64,000 nucleotides of DNA from Phycisphaerae bacterium (GTDB taxonomy: Bacteria > Planctomycetota > Phycisphaerae > Phycisphaerales > UBA1924): assembly GCA_014192545.1 (NCBI GenBank), contig BJHL01000007.1:1-64000 (forward strand), written 5' to 3'. Positions 9,626-19,170 of this stretch are shown in pieces. A program made the translations under genes and the position numbers. Positions within the stretch are counted from its first letter, which is position 1, and each line of letters opens with the position of its first letter. The notes below the pieces were generated by a model. It had not been told where the DNA came from. It made no database searches and saw only the letters and a program-made list of their open reading frames with translations.

Positions 9626-10987
9626 TCAATACGCCTTCTCCACAATCGCCTCCGGATAGAACGTCCGGATCATCTTCCGCCAATCCCAACCCAAATCCGC
9701 AAATCCCTTCGAGCACCACTGGCACATGCCGATGCCGTGGCCCCAGCCGCGGCCCGTGAAGGCGATTTGATTCGCGAAGATATCGACTTTCACATCGCCG
9801 CTGTGCACGCGATTATCACGCGTGATCGGTGCAGCATCAGGAATCGGCTGGTTCACGCTCATACGCAGTTCTTCAGCCGTCAGTGTGTACCGCTTGCCGG
9901 TTTCGTCCGTCACGCGATATGTGTTCGCGCGATCCGCATCGTTCAGTTCGCCAGTTTCAATCTGGCGCACACGGCCAACTTCCGCGATTTCATGCTTATT
10001 GATGCGTCCCCACGCACGCATCCGGCGTGAGACATCATCATCGCTGCGCGTCTGCGACCAGCGATAGAACGTGGCATTCTGGCAACCATGCTCGCGCGGC
10101 TTGCCTTGCAAGGCCTCCGCCTTGTTGAACGGCTTGGCATCATCCTCGGCCCAGGCACCCACCGCACTCGCAGGCCGACCGCCGCACGTGCTGCTGTAAT
10201 ACGAACGCACAAGTTGCCCGCGCTCGGTAATCACCTGGCCTCGCGTCACACGCGTGGCTTCGAGTGCTTTGTTTGCTGTAGTCATGCCACCAAAGACCTG
10301 ATCAGCTTCGGTATCTTCCACGTCAAACGCACGGTTTTCGTTTCGCGCCCGCCAGCGTTCATGCAGCGCATAGGTGCGCGCGGCGACGGCCTGTGCCTCG
10401 TACGACTGCCGCGGCCAATCCTTGAACAATTCATGCGTCAGCACGCCCGGGATGTAACTCTCAACGCCCATGGCGATGATGACATCAAACGAACCGGCGT
10501 TACCGCTCCAACTGGGGCGAATGGTGACAAAGCCCGGATAGGGCGTCTTGTCAACGCGCAGCGACTGCTCGGGCGTTCTCGGCAATCCATCAGCCGTGCC
10601 ATCGCCGACGACAACTTCAATGTCGGTGCCAAAGCCCCACTCACGCGTGCGTTTCTCACCATCAACCACGCGCACGCCTTTGCTGCCGCTGGTGATTGTG
10701 ATGGGCGTCGCCACGTACTCAGGCGTTCCCGAGCCTACGCCGGCTTTGCGAATGATGACGCGCGACGGACCCGCGATTGTCGTGCTGCTGACGCCCTTGC
10801 TCACGCGCACGCGGATGTCTGGCTCTTGCTTGTACGTTCCCGCGACCGTTGGCCCGATGGTCGTACGGGTCGAGAGCGCGGGCAACTTGATATCTTGCAC
10901 GGATTGGCAGCCCGTCAGCCCGCTGACGAGGCCAACCGCGCCCATCACGCCGACCACCACCGCCGCCAAACGCGACTTCGCCTTCAT
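9626..10987 (-). CDS. SpoIID/LytB-domain lipoprotein
   Basis: 453 residues starting at the ATG whose first base is 10987, chosen because it opens a lipoprotein signal peptide ending in the lipobox LTGC near residue 27. The SpoIID/LytB core is clear: YIPGVLTHELFKDW followed by YEAQAVAARTYALHERW (about residues 185-215), STCGGRPA near residue 275, and GWGHGIGMCQWCSKGFADLG near the C-terminus. In sporulating Firmicutes SpoIID is a lytic transglycosylase acting on glycan stripped of peptides; homologues in non-sporulating bacteria are thought to remodel peptidoglycan. Here it would be anchored in a membrane facing the periplasm. It is divergent from a second lipoprotein, the two start codons being only 25 bases apart. 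Confidence 0.85.
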   Translation of the reverse strand: MKAKSRLAAVVVGVMGAVGLVSGLTGCQSVQDIKLPALSTRTTIGPTVAGTYKQEPDIRVRVSKGVSSTTIAGPSRVIIRKAGVGSGTPEYVATPITITSGSKGVRVVDGEKRTREWGFGTDIEVVVGDGTADGLPRTPEQSLRVDKTPYPGFVTIRPSWSGNAGSFDVIIAMGVESYIPGVLTHELFKDWPRQSYEAQAVAARTYALHERWRARNENRAFDVEDTEADQVFGGMTTANKALEATRVTRGQVITERGQLVRSYYSSTCGGRPASAVGAWAEDDAKPFNKAEALQGKPREHGCQNATFYRWSQTRSDDDVSRRMRAWGRINKHEIAEVGRVRQIETGELNDADRANTYRVTDETGKRYTLTAEELRMSVNQPIPDAAPITRDNRVHSGDVKVDIFANQIAFTGRGWGHGIGMCQWCSKGFADLGWDWRKMIRTFYPEAIVEKAY

Positions 10988-11012
10988 CGTCCAGCCGCTG
11001 TACGCTCTACTC

Positions 11013-11441
11013 ATGACTGACCTCCGACAAGCTTCCATCTGTGTGCGCGCAATCACCCTGGGCCTTGGGACCTCCGCGATCTTTTTTATCGGCTGCGCGG
11101 CTCCAAAAGCTCCACCTTCCATTGCGGCAGAAAACTGGACTGGCCCGGGCGTCACGCTGGTGTCGAGCGACACGACCCATCGCGTCGCCATCGAAGCCCC
11201 AAGCCCGGGCTGGCAGCCGACGCTTGACCAAACCCGCCAAAGCTGGCGGGCCCAAGAGGTGTACATCACGCTGCGTGAACCCAGCCCGCTGTATTTCTAT
11301 CCGCAGGTCGTGACCAAGCATGACGTGGGCACAAACGTCCCCAGCAGCACGCCGCTGCGCGTGTATGTTCGCAATCTGCCGGCGGATGCCAAGCCCGAGG
11401 ACGAAACGCCTTATCGCTTGGCGGTACGCTCAGGCCAGTGA
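11013..11441 (+). CDS. Small lipoprotein of unknown function
   Basis: 142 residues. The signal peptide ITLGLGTSAIFFIGC ends in a lipobox-like FIGC at about residue 28, so the mature protein would be lipid-anchored. The remainder is beta-rich (VYVRNLPADAKPEDETPYRL) with no recognised domain. It is divergent from the SpoIID-like lipoprotein, with 25 bases between their start codons, and its stop overlaps a possible GTG start of agmatine deiminase. Confidence 0.65.
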   Translation: MTDLRQASICVRAITLGLGTSAIFFIGCAAPKAPPSIAAENWTGPGVTLVSSDTTHRVAIEAPSPGWQPTLDQTRQSWRAQEVYITLREPSPLYFYPQVVTKHDVGTNVPSSTPLRVYVRNLPADAKPEDETPYRLAVRSGQ

Positions 11442-11467
11442 CGTACTCCACTACCTACGCTGGCCCC

Positions 11468-12649
11468 ATGCCCACCAAGGTGACAAGTCTCAACACGCCC
11501 AAGTCCAAATCCCTCACCGGCACGCCCCTCAAGCACGGCTTTCGTTTTCCCGCCGAGTGGGAACCCCAAAGCGGCACGTGGTTCAGTTGGCCACGCCCCG
11601 AGGGCATTTCGTTTCCGGGCAAGTACCACACGGTGCCGGAGAACATCTGCAAAATCATGCATGCCATCATGCAGCACGGCAAGCAGACTGTTCACATCAA
11701 TGTGCCCAACGAAAACTATGAACGCATCGTACGGGGGCACTTGAAAGATGCGAAAGTGCCGGCGGAACTCATCAAGAAGTTCATCAAGTTTCACTTCATC
11801 GCAACCAACGAAAGCTGGTGCCGCGATCACGGGCCTGCGTTTGTCGTGAGTGGCTCGGGCAGCAAGTCCAAATTCGCCATCGTCGATTGGGGCTTCAACG
11901 CGTGGGGCGGCAAGTATCCGCCGTTTGACAGTGACGACGCAGTGCCGCAACGTATTGCTGACTTATATGGACAAAACAAGCGATTTACAGGTGTTTTCGA
12001 GCCGCTGCATGCGAAGGCCGCTGGCGAGCAAGTCGGCAAACTTCGCCGCGTCGTCATGGAAGGTGGCGGCGTGGAGTTCAACGGCAAGGGCACTGTGCTG
12101 ACCACAGAGAGCTGCCTGCTCAACAAGAACCGTAACCCGGGCTTGACCAAGAAGCAGATCGAGCAACTCCTCAAGGATTATTACGGCCAGACCAACGTCT
12201 GCTGGCTGGGCGAAGGCATCGTGGGTGACGACACCGACGGCCACATTGACGATCTCGCGCGGTTTCTTGATCCGCAAACCATCGTCGTCGCCCGCGAAGC
12301 TGATACCAAAGACGCCAACTACGAACTCCTCGAAGAAAACGTCCGCCGATGCATGGAACTCAAGGACGAGAAAGGCGATCCCTTCCGCATCATCGCGATT
12401 CCCATGCCCGGCAACGTTTCCTTCGACGGCCAGCGACTGCCCGCGACGTATCTGAATTTTCTGTTCGTCAACGGTGCGTGTTTGGTGCCGACGTTCCGCC
12501 ACAAGAAGCACGACAAACTTGCGCTCGAAATTCTGCAGAACTTCCTGCCCAACCACAAGGTCGTCGGCGTGGACTGCACCGAGCTGATTTGGGGACTTGG
12601 AGCCATTCACTGCCTCACGCAGCAAGTGCCGGCTGTCGCCAAACTGTGA
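11468..12649 (+). CDS. aguA: Agmatine deiminase (PAD-type amidinotransferase fold)
   Basis: Converts agmatine to N-carbamoylputrescine and ammonia, in the arginine-to-putrescine route. 393 residues from the ATG at 11468; a GTG at 11438 overlapping the preceding stop would add ten residues. Family motifs in order: FRFPAEWEPQSGTWFSWP, NESWCRDHGPAF (residues about 107-118), VMEGGGVEFNGKGT, LLNKNRNPG, DDTDGHIDDLARF and the C-terminal catalytic cysteine in GLGAIHCLTQQ (about residue 380). All key residues are present. No aguB or speA neighbour is seen. It lacks a Shine-Dalgarno and has TACGCT six bases before the ATG. Confidence 0.93.
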   Translation: MPTKVTSLNTPKSKSLTGTPLKHGFRFPAEWEPQSGTWFSWPRPEGISFPGKYHTVPENICKIMHAIMQHGKQTVHINVPNENYERIVRGHLKDAKVPAELIKKFIKFHFIATNESWCRDHGPAFVVSGSGSKSKFAIVDWGFNAWGGKYPPFDSDDAVPQRIADLYGQNKRFTGVFEPLHAKAAGEQVGKLRRVVMEGGGVEFNGKGTVLTTESCLLNKNRNPGLTKKQIEQLLKDYYGQTNVCWLGEGIVGDDTDGHIDDLARFLDPQTIVVAREADTKDANYELLEENVRRCMELKDEKGDPFRIIAIPMPGNVSFDGQRLPATYLNFLFVNGACLVPTFRHKKHDKLALEILQNFLPNHKVVGVDCTELIWGLGAIHCLTQQVPAVAKL

Positions 12650-12667
12650 CATCGGCATCTCAGCCGC

Positions 12668-13765
12668 ATGCAATCGTCGCCACATTCGCTTTCGCCGCAC
12701 CTGTCTTCACCGCTCACTGCTGGCTCGCTCGCCGCGAAGAACCGCGTGTGGATGGCCCCACTCACCCGCTGCCGGGCACCGGGCGGCGTGCCGACGCAGC
12801 TCAACGCGACGTATTACTCGCAGCGCGCCAGTGCAGGCGTCATCGTCAGCGAAGCCACCAACATCAGCCAGGAAGCCACGGGCTATCCCGACACGGGCAG
12901 CATCTACACACAGGCGCACATCGACGGCTGGAAGCTCGTGACTGATGCCGTGCACAAAGCTGGCGGCACCATCGTTTGCCAGTTGTGGCACGTGGGCCGC
13001 GTGAGCCACCCGGACTATCACGACGGAGCCTTGCCCGTCGCGCCCAGTGCGCTCAACGTGGGCGGCGAGTCTCGCACGCCTGACGGTGGTCGCAAGCAGC
13101 GTGTGACGCCGCGAGCACTTGAACTCAGCGAGATGCCGCGAGTAATCGCCGACTACGTGCATGCCGCGAAGTCTGCCATTGCCGCAGGCTTTGATGGCGT
13201 TGAGATCCACGGCGCAAACACGTATCTGCTCGATCAGTTCCTCCGCACCGGGAGCAACATTCGCACCGATCGCTACGGCGGCAGCGTCGAAAATCGCTCA
13301 CGCCTGCTCTTTGAAGCGCTCGACGCCGTGTGTGCAGCCATCGGCCCGGCTCGCACCGGGCTGCGCCTCAGCCCCAGCGGCGAAACGTCCACGCACCGCG
13401 ACGCCAATCCGCGCGAGACATTTACCTACGTCGTCGAACGACTCAATGCGTACAACCTCGCCTATCTGCACCTGCTGCGCTATTGGGGCGATGACCCGGC
13501 GACAAAGTCACGCGAGATTCCGCTCCGAGTTTTCCGCAACATCTACCGCGGCACGCTGGTCGCCAACGGCAAATTCACGCTTGACGAAGCCGAGCAATGG
13601 GTCGCTCGCGGCGATGCCGACGCCGTCGCGTTCGGCGAGTTGTTCATCAGTAACCCCGACCTTCCCGCACGCATTGCACAAGGCGTCGCTCTCACGCCGC
13701 CTGATCGCACAACCTACTACACCAGCGGCCCACACGGCTACACCGATTACCCCGCCAAGACGTAG
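12668..13765 (+). CDS. Old-yellow-enzyme-family NADH:flavin oxidoreductase (ene-reductase)
   Basis: A 365-residue FMN-dependent TIM-barrel enzyme that reduces activated C=C bonds, similar to NemA/OYE. Visible motifs: LAAKNRVWMAPLTRCRA near the N-terminus, CQLWHVGRVSHP (about residues 104-115), GFDGVEIHGANTYLLDQFL (about 175-193; the His-Gly-Ala-Asn pair binds substrate), and RTDRYGGSVENRSRL. The usual HGANGYLLDQF has Thr instead of Gly. The FMN phosphate-binding region ADAVAFGELFISNPDL is near the end. It lies 18 bases after agmatine deiminase, likely co-transcribed. Confidence 0.92.
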   Translation: MQSSPHSLSPHLSSPLTAGSLAAKNRVWMAPLTRCRAPGGVPTQLNATYYSQRASAGVIVSEATNISQEATGYPDTGSIYTQAHIDGWKLVTDAVHKAGGTIVCQLWHVGRVSHPDYHDGALPVAPSALNVGGESRTPDGGRKQRVTPRALELSEMPRVIADYVHAAKSAIAAGFDGVEIHGANTYLLDQFLRTGSNIRTDRYGGSVENRSRLLFEALDAVCAAIGPARTGLRLSPSGETSTHRDANPRETFTYVVERLNAYNLAYLHLLRYWGDDPATKSREIPLRVFRNIYRGTLVANGKFTLDEAEQWVARGDADAVAFGELFISNPDLPARIAQGVALTPPDRTTYYTSGPHGYTDYPAKT

Positions 13766-13785
13766 CCTGCGACCAACAATGGCCT

Positions 13786-14292
13786 ATGTTTCCAACCAGT
13801 GCCAACACACCCGCAGGCATCAAACCGTTCCAAATCATCTACATCGCCTTCGTAACCGGCATCATGATGTTCGTCACTGTCACGCTCGTGCTGGGCCTCG
13901 CGCCCGTCAAGACCAACGTCGCGCCAAGCACTTCGCAAGTCAACGTCTTGCTCCTCGCACTGCTCGCACACTCGCTCGCCGCTCTAGGCATCGGCATTTT
14001 CTTCTGGTTCAACTTCGCCAACACCGCCGGCAAGAACTGGAACCAGCGACTCGATGACGAGTCCGGCGCCGCCAGTATGCTGCGCCTCTTCGGTACCCGC
14101 ACTATCTTGGTGGGAGCCCTCGCCGAGAGCGTCGGACTCTTTGCAGCCGTTATCTTGTTCTTGCATGGCACGCCGCTGGCCCACATCGCCATCGCCGCAA
14201 GTATCCTGACACTTTCCGTCCTTTTCCCGACTCGGCAAAAATTGCAGACTTTTGTCCGTCTCGCCACAGAATCCACCGGCAAGGGCCTCTGA
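13786..14292 (+). CDS. Four-TM membrane protein, unknown
   Basis: 168 residues with hydrophobic segments at about residues 17-37, 52-75, 103-125 and 130-146. It begins 20 bases after the ene-reductase stop. No family motif is recognised. Together with the next gene it forms a pair of small membrane proteins of similar size and topology but without clear sequence identity. Confidence 0.65.
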   Translation: MFPTSANTPAGIKPFQIIYIAFVTGIMMFVTVTLVLGLAPVKTNVAPSTSQVNVLLLALLAHSLAALGIGIFFWFNFANTAGKNWNQRLDDESGAASMLRLFGTRTILVGALAESVGLFAAVILFLHGTPLAHIAIAASILTLSVLFPTRQKLQTFVRLATESTGKGL

Positions 14293-14429
14293 ATCTTGGT
14301 CCCAAACGCGGCTTTGCAAGCCGGACTCACGCCCCTAGGATGGGGGTAGATGTCCTGCGGCGGCTCCCAATCTCTGGCTGGTCGGCCAGTTTGCGTGCCT
14401 CGGTAACCAACCGCCTGTACTAGGAATTC

Positions 14430-14954
14430 ATGGTTAGCTCGGCTCATACCCATGCTCAAGAGCGCCTCGCCAACGGTCCACGCCGCGGCAAGGTGGAAGG
14501 CAAGCTGCGCACGCTGACATACGCATTCATGGTCATGCTGGCGATCATCCTCGCAGCGGGTGTCATGGGCTGGCTGCTTGTCACGCTCGAGTCTCCTCGC
14601 AGCACGCTTTCGCAAAAGCGCATCCTCATCCCGCTGGTTGCGCTGGTCTTTGCAACCACCGGTGCGGTCGGACTGGTTCTTGGTCGCGTCTTCGTGCACC
14701 AGTCCTGCCAGCGCGTTGGCGGCATGAACCTGCAACGCGCCGTCGACATCCTCTACCCCGCGTACATTTCCACCCACTGGGCCCGTGCGATTTTGCTGGT
14801 GGTGCCAGCACTGCTCGCGACGGTCGCCACCATGGTCACCGGCGAAAAATCACTTCTGCTTGTGCCTGCCGGATGCGCATGGATACTCGCCTGGCTGACC
14901 CCCACCTTCTCGCGCTTCGAAAAATTCGCGGACGCGTGCACAAAAAGCAAGTGA
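14430..14954 (+). CDS. Four-TM membrane protein, unknown
   Basis: 174 residues. The N-terminal 25 residues are basic and hydrophilic, then membrane segments at about 30-52, 65-87, 113-134 and 138-157. The C-terminal tail is short and charged. TACTAG at 14418-14423 lies six bases before the ATG with no ribosome-binding site between, so a leaderless transcript is possible. Function is not recognised. Confidence 0.6.
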   Translation: MVSSAHTHAQERLANGPRRGKVEGKLRTLTYAFMVMLAIILAAGVMGWLLVTLESPRSTLSQKRILIPLVALVFATTGAVGLVLGRVFVHQSCQRVGGMNLQRAVDILYPAYISTHWARAILLVVPALLATVATMVTGEKSLLLVPAGCAWILAWLTPTFSRFEKFADACTKSK

Positions 14955-14981
14955 TGCTCATTCGCATGCAGCGCGAACCCC

Positions 14982-15014
14982 GACGCCGGACCTGATGCCC
15001 AGCGAAGGTCCGGA
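14982..15014. repeat. Dispersed hairpin element, copy 1
   Basis: Perfect 8-bp arms CCGGACCT (14986-14993) and AGGTCCGG (15006-15013). The flanks GACG on the left and AT on the right are shared with the second copy at 28991-29023. It lies after the stop of the membrane protein and between convergent genes; there is no T run. Confidence 0.7.
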
Positions 15015-15125
15015 TCGATCCCGCCGAGACCGTCCAAATAGCACCGCACCAAAAAGGCAAACCGGCGGACTCACATCCACCGGTCGCCATCTTGCCTCAC
15101 CAATATCGAATGTACTGGTGTTTGT

Positions 15126-17954
15126 TTACTGGCAGTTACCGCCTGCGAGAACGTTGAAGAACGCGACAACGTCTTGATCTTCGGGGAAGACGCCGTTGCG
15201 GTTGAAGTCGATGGGGTCGCAGTTCGCCGTCACACACGTGCCGCCAGCGAGCACCGTGAAGAAGTCAATCACATCTTGATCTTCGGGGAAGACGCCGTTG
15301 TTGTTGTAGTCAATGTCCGCACAACCGGGGTTGCATTGCACGCTGCTGATACGGAAGTTGTCGATGGCGCCTTCAACCAGCGAACCACCTACACCTTCGT
15401 CAGCGGCCGTAAACCTCACGCGCAGCGTGGTCGAGCCGTTCATGTTCGGCGTGAAGCCGCCTAGGCGCCAGCCCGTGCCGGTGCCCGTGGGTCCGACGAT
15501 TTCACCGACTTGCCAAGTGCCACCATTGTTGGTGCTGTATTCGATTGTCATCACGTCTTCATTGGGGTTTGACGCGCTGGCGTTGTTGATGAACCAGCGT
15601 TGATAGCTGACAACAGGCGTGTCGTACCCCACGACGCTGTAGTTGGCGGTTGTGAGGATGGTTCGACCATTGTCAATGTCAGCTTCGCCGGTGTTACTCC
15701 CGTTTGTTCCCTGACCGGTAAACCAGCAGTTGTTGCCGTCAAAGCCTGTTGATGGCTGGGCCGCGGTTGCGAGCGGGTCGCCCCATGTCCAGTTTCCTGC
15801 CGTTGCTGCGCCCACTGCCGGATCGGTACGAAGCCAGCCGCCATCGTTGTCTTGCAACCCAACCACTTGCTCGATCGTGCCGTCGTTGACGGGCACCGAG
15901 AAACTCGTGCCGTTCAAGCAGCCGAAGGGGAACGTGAAGGTGCCTGCGGCGGTGCCAAAGCTGAAGCGATACTCAAGCGACTGCCCGCACAGGCCTGCTG
16001 GAATCGTGCCTTGGTAGCGGTTGCCGCTCAGCGCTTCCATCGTCACCGCGAAGAACTGGTTGCTCGCGCCATTGCGATACAGCAGTTGCGCCGAGCCGGC
16101 CGTCACGCTTGAAGTACCGGGCAGAGCCTCAACAACCACGGTGAGAGGCTGGCCGCTCGGCACGCTGCTTGGATTGGCTGAAATCAGCGTCGCGTTCAAT
16201 CGCGTATCAAACGGCGGCACCGTAATACCGTGATTGATGAAGCCTTGGCGAATGATGCTGTAGTTGGGCGTGCCGTTACAGATCCGGCCGTCGTCATCGT
16301 CGATAGTCAGATACTCGATAGCAGAATCGGGGTGCATCGAGTTGAGACCTTGGCCCCCGTTGGTCACGACTGCCCAGTCAACGTGCGTCTGCCGCGCGAG
16401 TTCGAGGCCTTGAGTCGAACCATACGTGTTGATGAAGCCCGTGCGGATATCCCACGTCACGCCGCCGAGGATGAGGCCGCAGGTGTGAATCGCAGTAGAC
16501 GTGCAGGGATACTGCCGGTTTGCCGTGTCTGGGTCACGCACAAGCCCGTTTGTCGCTGTAAAGCCGCGGCCCATGATGGCGTCGTTGTAAACAAGCAACG
16601 CGATGCTGTCAGAGAAGCCTTCGCCGAACGCACCTTGAGCCAAGCCCAAGCGATTGACGATGTGGTGTCCGTACTCGTGCGCCACGACGCTCGCGATTGC
16701 GCTGTTGTTGCACTGCGTCGTGCTGCCAGCGGGAGTGCCAGCCCTGAAGAAATTCGTGCTGTTCCCGTCATAGAAGGCGTTGCAGAAGTCATTGATCATC
16801 ACGTTCACTGGCATGCGCGCGGGCGTCGTGCTGCCACCCAACGTATCGAGCGTCGCAGCAAAGCTCGGCGCGCGATCCGCAAAGAAGTTGCGAGTAAGTG
16901 TCGTGTGAATGAACGCATTGACCTGCGCCGTGGTGTTCTCAACTGGCGCAGCGTTGATGTTAATGAGAGCCGAAACACCGGGCGTCACTGACTGCGTGAC
17001 GAAAATCTCGGTATTGTTGACGCTGTCCAAAATCGCAGCCCGCTGGCCGTTGGTCGTGGTGACGACAAGGTTCACCGGCGTCGTCCCGCTCCAGGGAATC
17101 GTAAAGTTGCCGTTGCGATCAGTTGTGACCGTGGTCGTCGTGTTCTCGACCGTCACGCGAATTTCAGGAATGTTTGTCAACACCGGCGGGTTGCTGGGAA
17201 TGTCCGCCGTGTTGTTGGGGCTGGCGTTGCCACGAACCTGACCGATGATGTCAGCGTGCAGAATTTCGCTGCGTGCATGAATCAATTCGCCGGTGCTTGC
17301 GTCCACAAAGAACGTGAATCGCTGCATCGCCGCTTTGTCCGACGCTGCCCCAACAAACTTCCACGCCTTGACGGGCTCAATCCACTGATCGAAGTCGCCC
17401 TCGCCGAAGAAGACGACAAGTTCAGGCTGCGACCATTCATCCATCGTCGCAAAGCGAGCGATCTTGCGAGCCGTCGCAAGTGCTTCGTCACCCGTCACAG
17501 TTACCGGAGCAAAGCCGCCAACCGGCGTCTTCGCCAGCCGAGCACTGCTCAGAACGACTTCATGGGTCATCGCGCCATCAATCTGCATGTTCTTGACCAA
17601 GACCCGGCCCTGGCTCAACTCAACCGGCAGGTTGTCGAGGTACTGGTCGTAAGCAAACACTGTGAACCGGCCCATTGCCACGCTGTTGGTGCGGCGCAGT
17701 CGCAGATCAAGATCACCGACTTGATACTGCTGGCCATAGGTGGCAAGCCACGCGTCCGCTGCTTGATCTGCCGTCGCGCCGCTGGTCATCGGCACGCCGT
17801 AGAACATCGACGGCCTTTCGTTGTACATCGAGGTTTGCACGCCGGGAAAATCCACCGCGACATCACGCCCGGCTTGGTTGCCAGCAGCGTGCGCGTGTCC
17901 AGCGAGCAGGAAAAGGCTCAAGGCCAACGATGAGGCAGCAATACAACGATTCAT
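15126..17954 (-). CDS. Secreted HEXXH metalloprotease with two dockerin-like modules
   Basis: 942 residues from the ATG whose first base is 17954, preceded by AAGGAG and opening the signal peptide IAASSLALSLFLLAGHAHA. An FTP-like propeptide (about residues 25-200) precedes the catalytic domain. Zinc ligands are in VVAHEYGHHIVNRL (about 423-436), and EGFSD (about 444-448) supplies the third ligand, the fungalysin/M36-like pattern. A beta-sandwich region follows (FTPNMNGSTTLRVRFTAADE). Two modules, CADIDYNNNGVFPEDQDVID and CDPIDFNRNGVFPEDQDVVA, each continue into a Phe-Phe...LAGG...Cys end. It is divergent from another dockerin-like gene. Confidence 0.88.
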   Translation of the reverse strand: MNRCIAASSLALSLFLLAGHAHAAGNQAGRDVAVDFPGVQTSMYNERPSMFYGVPMTSGATADQAADAWLATYGQQYQVGDLDLRLRRTNSVAMGRFTVFAYDQYLDNLPVELSQGRVLVKNMQIDGAMTHEVVLSSARLAKTPVGGFAPVTVTGDEALATARKIARFATMDEWSQPELVVFFGEGDFDQWIEPVKAWKFVGAASDKAAMQRFTFFVDASTGELIHARSEILHADIIGQVRGNASPNNTADIPSNPPVLTNIPEIRVTVENTTTTVTTDRNGNFTIPWSGTTPVNLVVTTTNGQRAAILDSVNNTEIFVTQSVTPGVSALININAAPVENTTAQVNAFIHTTLTRNFFADRAPSFAATLDTLGGSTTPARMPVNVMINDFCNAFYDGNSTNFFRAGTPAGSTTQCNNSAIASVVAHEYGHHIVNRLGLAQGAFGEGFSDSIALLVYNDAIMGRGFTATNGLVRDPDTANRQYPCTSTAIHTCGLILGGVTWDIRTGFINTYGSTQGLELARQTHVDWAVVTNGGQGLNSMHPDSAIEYLTIDDDDGRICNGTPNYSIIRQGFINHGITVPPFDTRLNATLISANPSSVPSGQPLTVVVEALPGTSSVTAGSAQLLYRNGASNQFFAVTMEALSGNRYQGTIPAGLCGQSLEYRFSFGTAAGTFTFPFGCLNGTSFSVPVNDGTIEQVVGLQDNDGGWLRTDPAVGAATAGNWTWGDPLATAAQPSTGFDGNNCWFTGQGTNGSNTGEADIDNGRTILTTANYSVVGYDTPVVSYQRWFINNASASNPNEDVMTIEYSTNNGGTWQVGEIVGPTGTGTGWRLGGFTPNMNGSTTLRVRFTAADEGVGGSLVEGAIDNFRISSVQCNPGCADIDYNNNGVFPEDQDVIDFFTVLAGGTCVTANCDPIDFNRNGVFPEDQDVVAFFNVLAGGNCQ

Positions 17955-18318
17955 CCAAGCTCCTTCCGCGAACGGGGGCGAAACACCGCCGCCGGACGCG
18001 AACGCGTCCGGCAGAAACCACCCCCTATCCCGATGGAACTCCGCCACGAACGAGTGCGCGTGACAACGGAGGACCAGACCCATACGTCCGGCAACAGGCC
18101 GCCGGTTGCACGTCATTAGACTACTGGAAACAAATGACAACCGCAAGAACGAATTCCGAAGTTCTGCTCTCAATTGAAACTAGCGGATCTATGGGCCATT
18201 GTTGTAGGACTACCGCAAGACACATGAATTCCTCAGTAATTCACCCGATTTCGATTGGCAAATTCGCGATTGAAAGTACAATCGATCCGTACTTCTAATC
18301 GATCGGCGGAGAGATTCA
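17955..18318. other. Divergent promoter region between two secreted-protein genes
   Basis: 364 bases with no convincing gene. GCCGGACGCG/CGCGTCCGGC arms (17991-18012) form a strong hairpin in the 5' leader of the metalloprotease. From about 18120 the sequence turns AT-rich, as expected for promoters of both flanking genes. Confidence 0.6.
18255..18313 (+). promoter_or_regulatory. Promoter and ribosome-binding site of the 18319 gene
   Basis: TTGGCA (18255-18260) and TACAAT (18277-18282) are 16 bases apart, predicting a start near 18289. GGAGAG (18308-18313) lies five bases before the ATG and fixes the start at 18319. Confidence 0.65.
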
Positions 18319-19170
18319 ATGGCCCACGCAACCTATCGATTGACCGCGCGACAAGTTTCGATCGCAGCGGTACTTGCGTGCAGCACGCCGCAACTGGCCT
18401 TCAGTGACCAACTGTGGGGCGAAAACCTGATTGTCAACGGCGATGCTGAACTGGGCCCGGCGTCCCCCACTGGCCAAACCGTTGTTGCAATCCCTGGTTG
18501 GACCCTCACTGGATCAATGACCGTCACAACGTACGGAGCGACACCCGCGCTTCCGACGACAAGCGCGGCTGGCATCGCTCCAGGCTCGCAGTTCTTCGTC
18601 GGTGGCCCTTGGTCCAGCGTCACGCAAGCATTCCAGTTTGTCGATTTGGCGCCGTATGCGGGGCAGATCAGCCGCGGCGGCGCACGCTTCGAGATTTTCG
18701 GTGCTTTTGGCGGAATTGTCGACCAAGAAGACGGTGCCCGTATGATCGTTGTCTGGCTCGACGCGGCTGGTCAAAGCCTGCGAACCGACACGCTTTTGGG
18801 CCCCAACATCTTTGAACGCAGCAACCAGACGTTGCTGGTCAATCGCCATAACGAAGGCATCTTGCCCGCCGGTACGCGCTCGGCTCGTGTTATCTTGCTT
18901 ATGACACGCGTCACCGGTCCCGCCAACGATGCTTACGCCGACGACTTACGGCTCATGCTCCATCCAGGCCCATGTTCGGATCTAGACATCAACAACGACC
19001 AAGTCGTTCCCGACGATCGCGATGTTGTTGCGTTCTTCGATATTCTCGCGGGCGCACAGTGCGAAGCCTGCGACAGTTCTGACTTCAACGACGACTTGAT
19101 TTTCCCCGACGACCGCGACATCATCGATTTCTTCACCGTCCTCGCTGGCGGGCGGTGCGGCGACTCATAA
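18319..19170 (+). CDS. Secreted beta-sandwich protein with two dockerin-like modules
   Basis: 283 residues. The N-terminal signal peptide ends near residue 29 (STPQLAFSDQ). NLIVNGDAELGP...IPGWTLTG and the closing NDAYADDLRLML resemble DUF642-type or other carbohydrate-binding jelly rolls. The last 65 residues hold two modules of the FPDDRD subtype: CSDLDINNDQVVPDDRDVVA and CDSSDFNDDLIFPDDRDIID. It may bind polysaccharide or act as an adhesin; no catalytic motif is seen. It has a good promoter and Shine-Dalgarno and is divergent from the M36-like protease. Confidence 0.8.
   Translation: MAHATYRLTARQVSIAAVLACSTPQLAFSDQLWGENLIVNGDAELGPASPTGQTVVAIPGWTLTGSMTVTTYGATPALPTTSAAGIAPGSQFFVGGPWSSVTQAFQFVDLAPYAGQISRGGARFEIFGAFGGIVDQEDGARMIVVWLDAAGQSLRTDTLLGPNIFERSNQTLLVNRHNEGILPAGTRSARVILLMTRVTGPANDAYADDLRLMLHPGPCSDLDINNDQVVPDDRDVVAFFDILAGAQCEACDSSDFNDDLIFPDDRDIIDFFTVLAGGRCGDS

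Noticed and set aside
16230..17933. Plus-strand frames inside the M36-like protease
   Set aside because: Shadows of a gene with zinc motif, signal peptide and Shine-Dalgarno.
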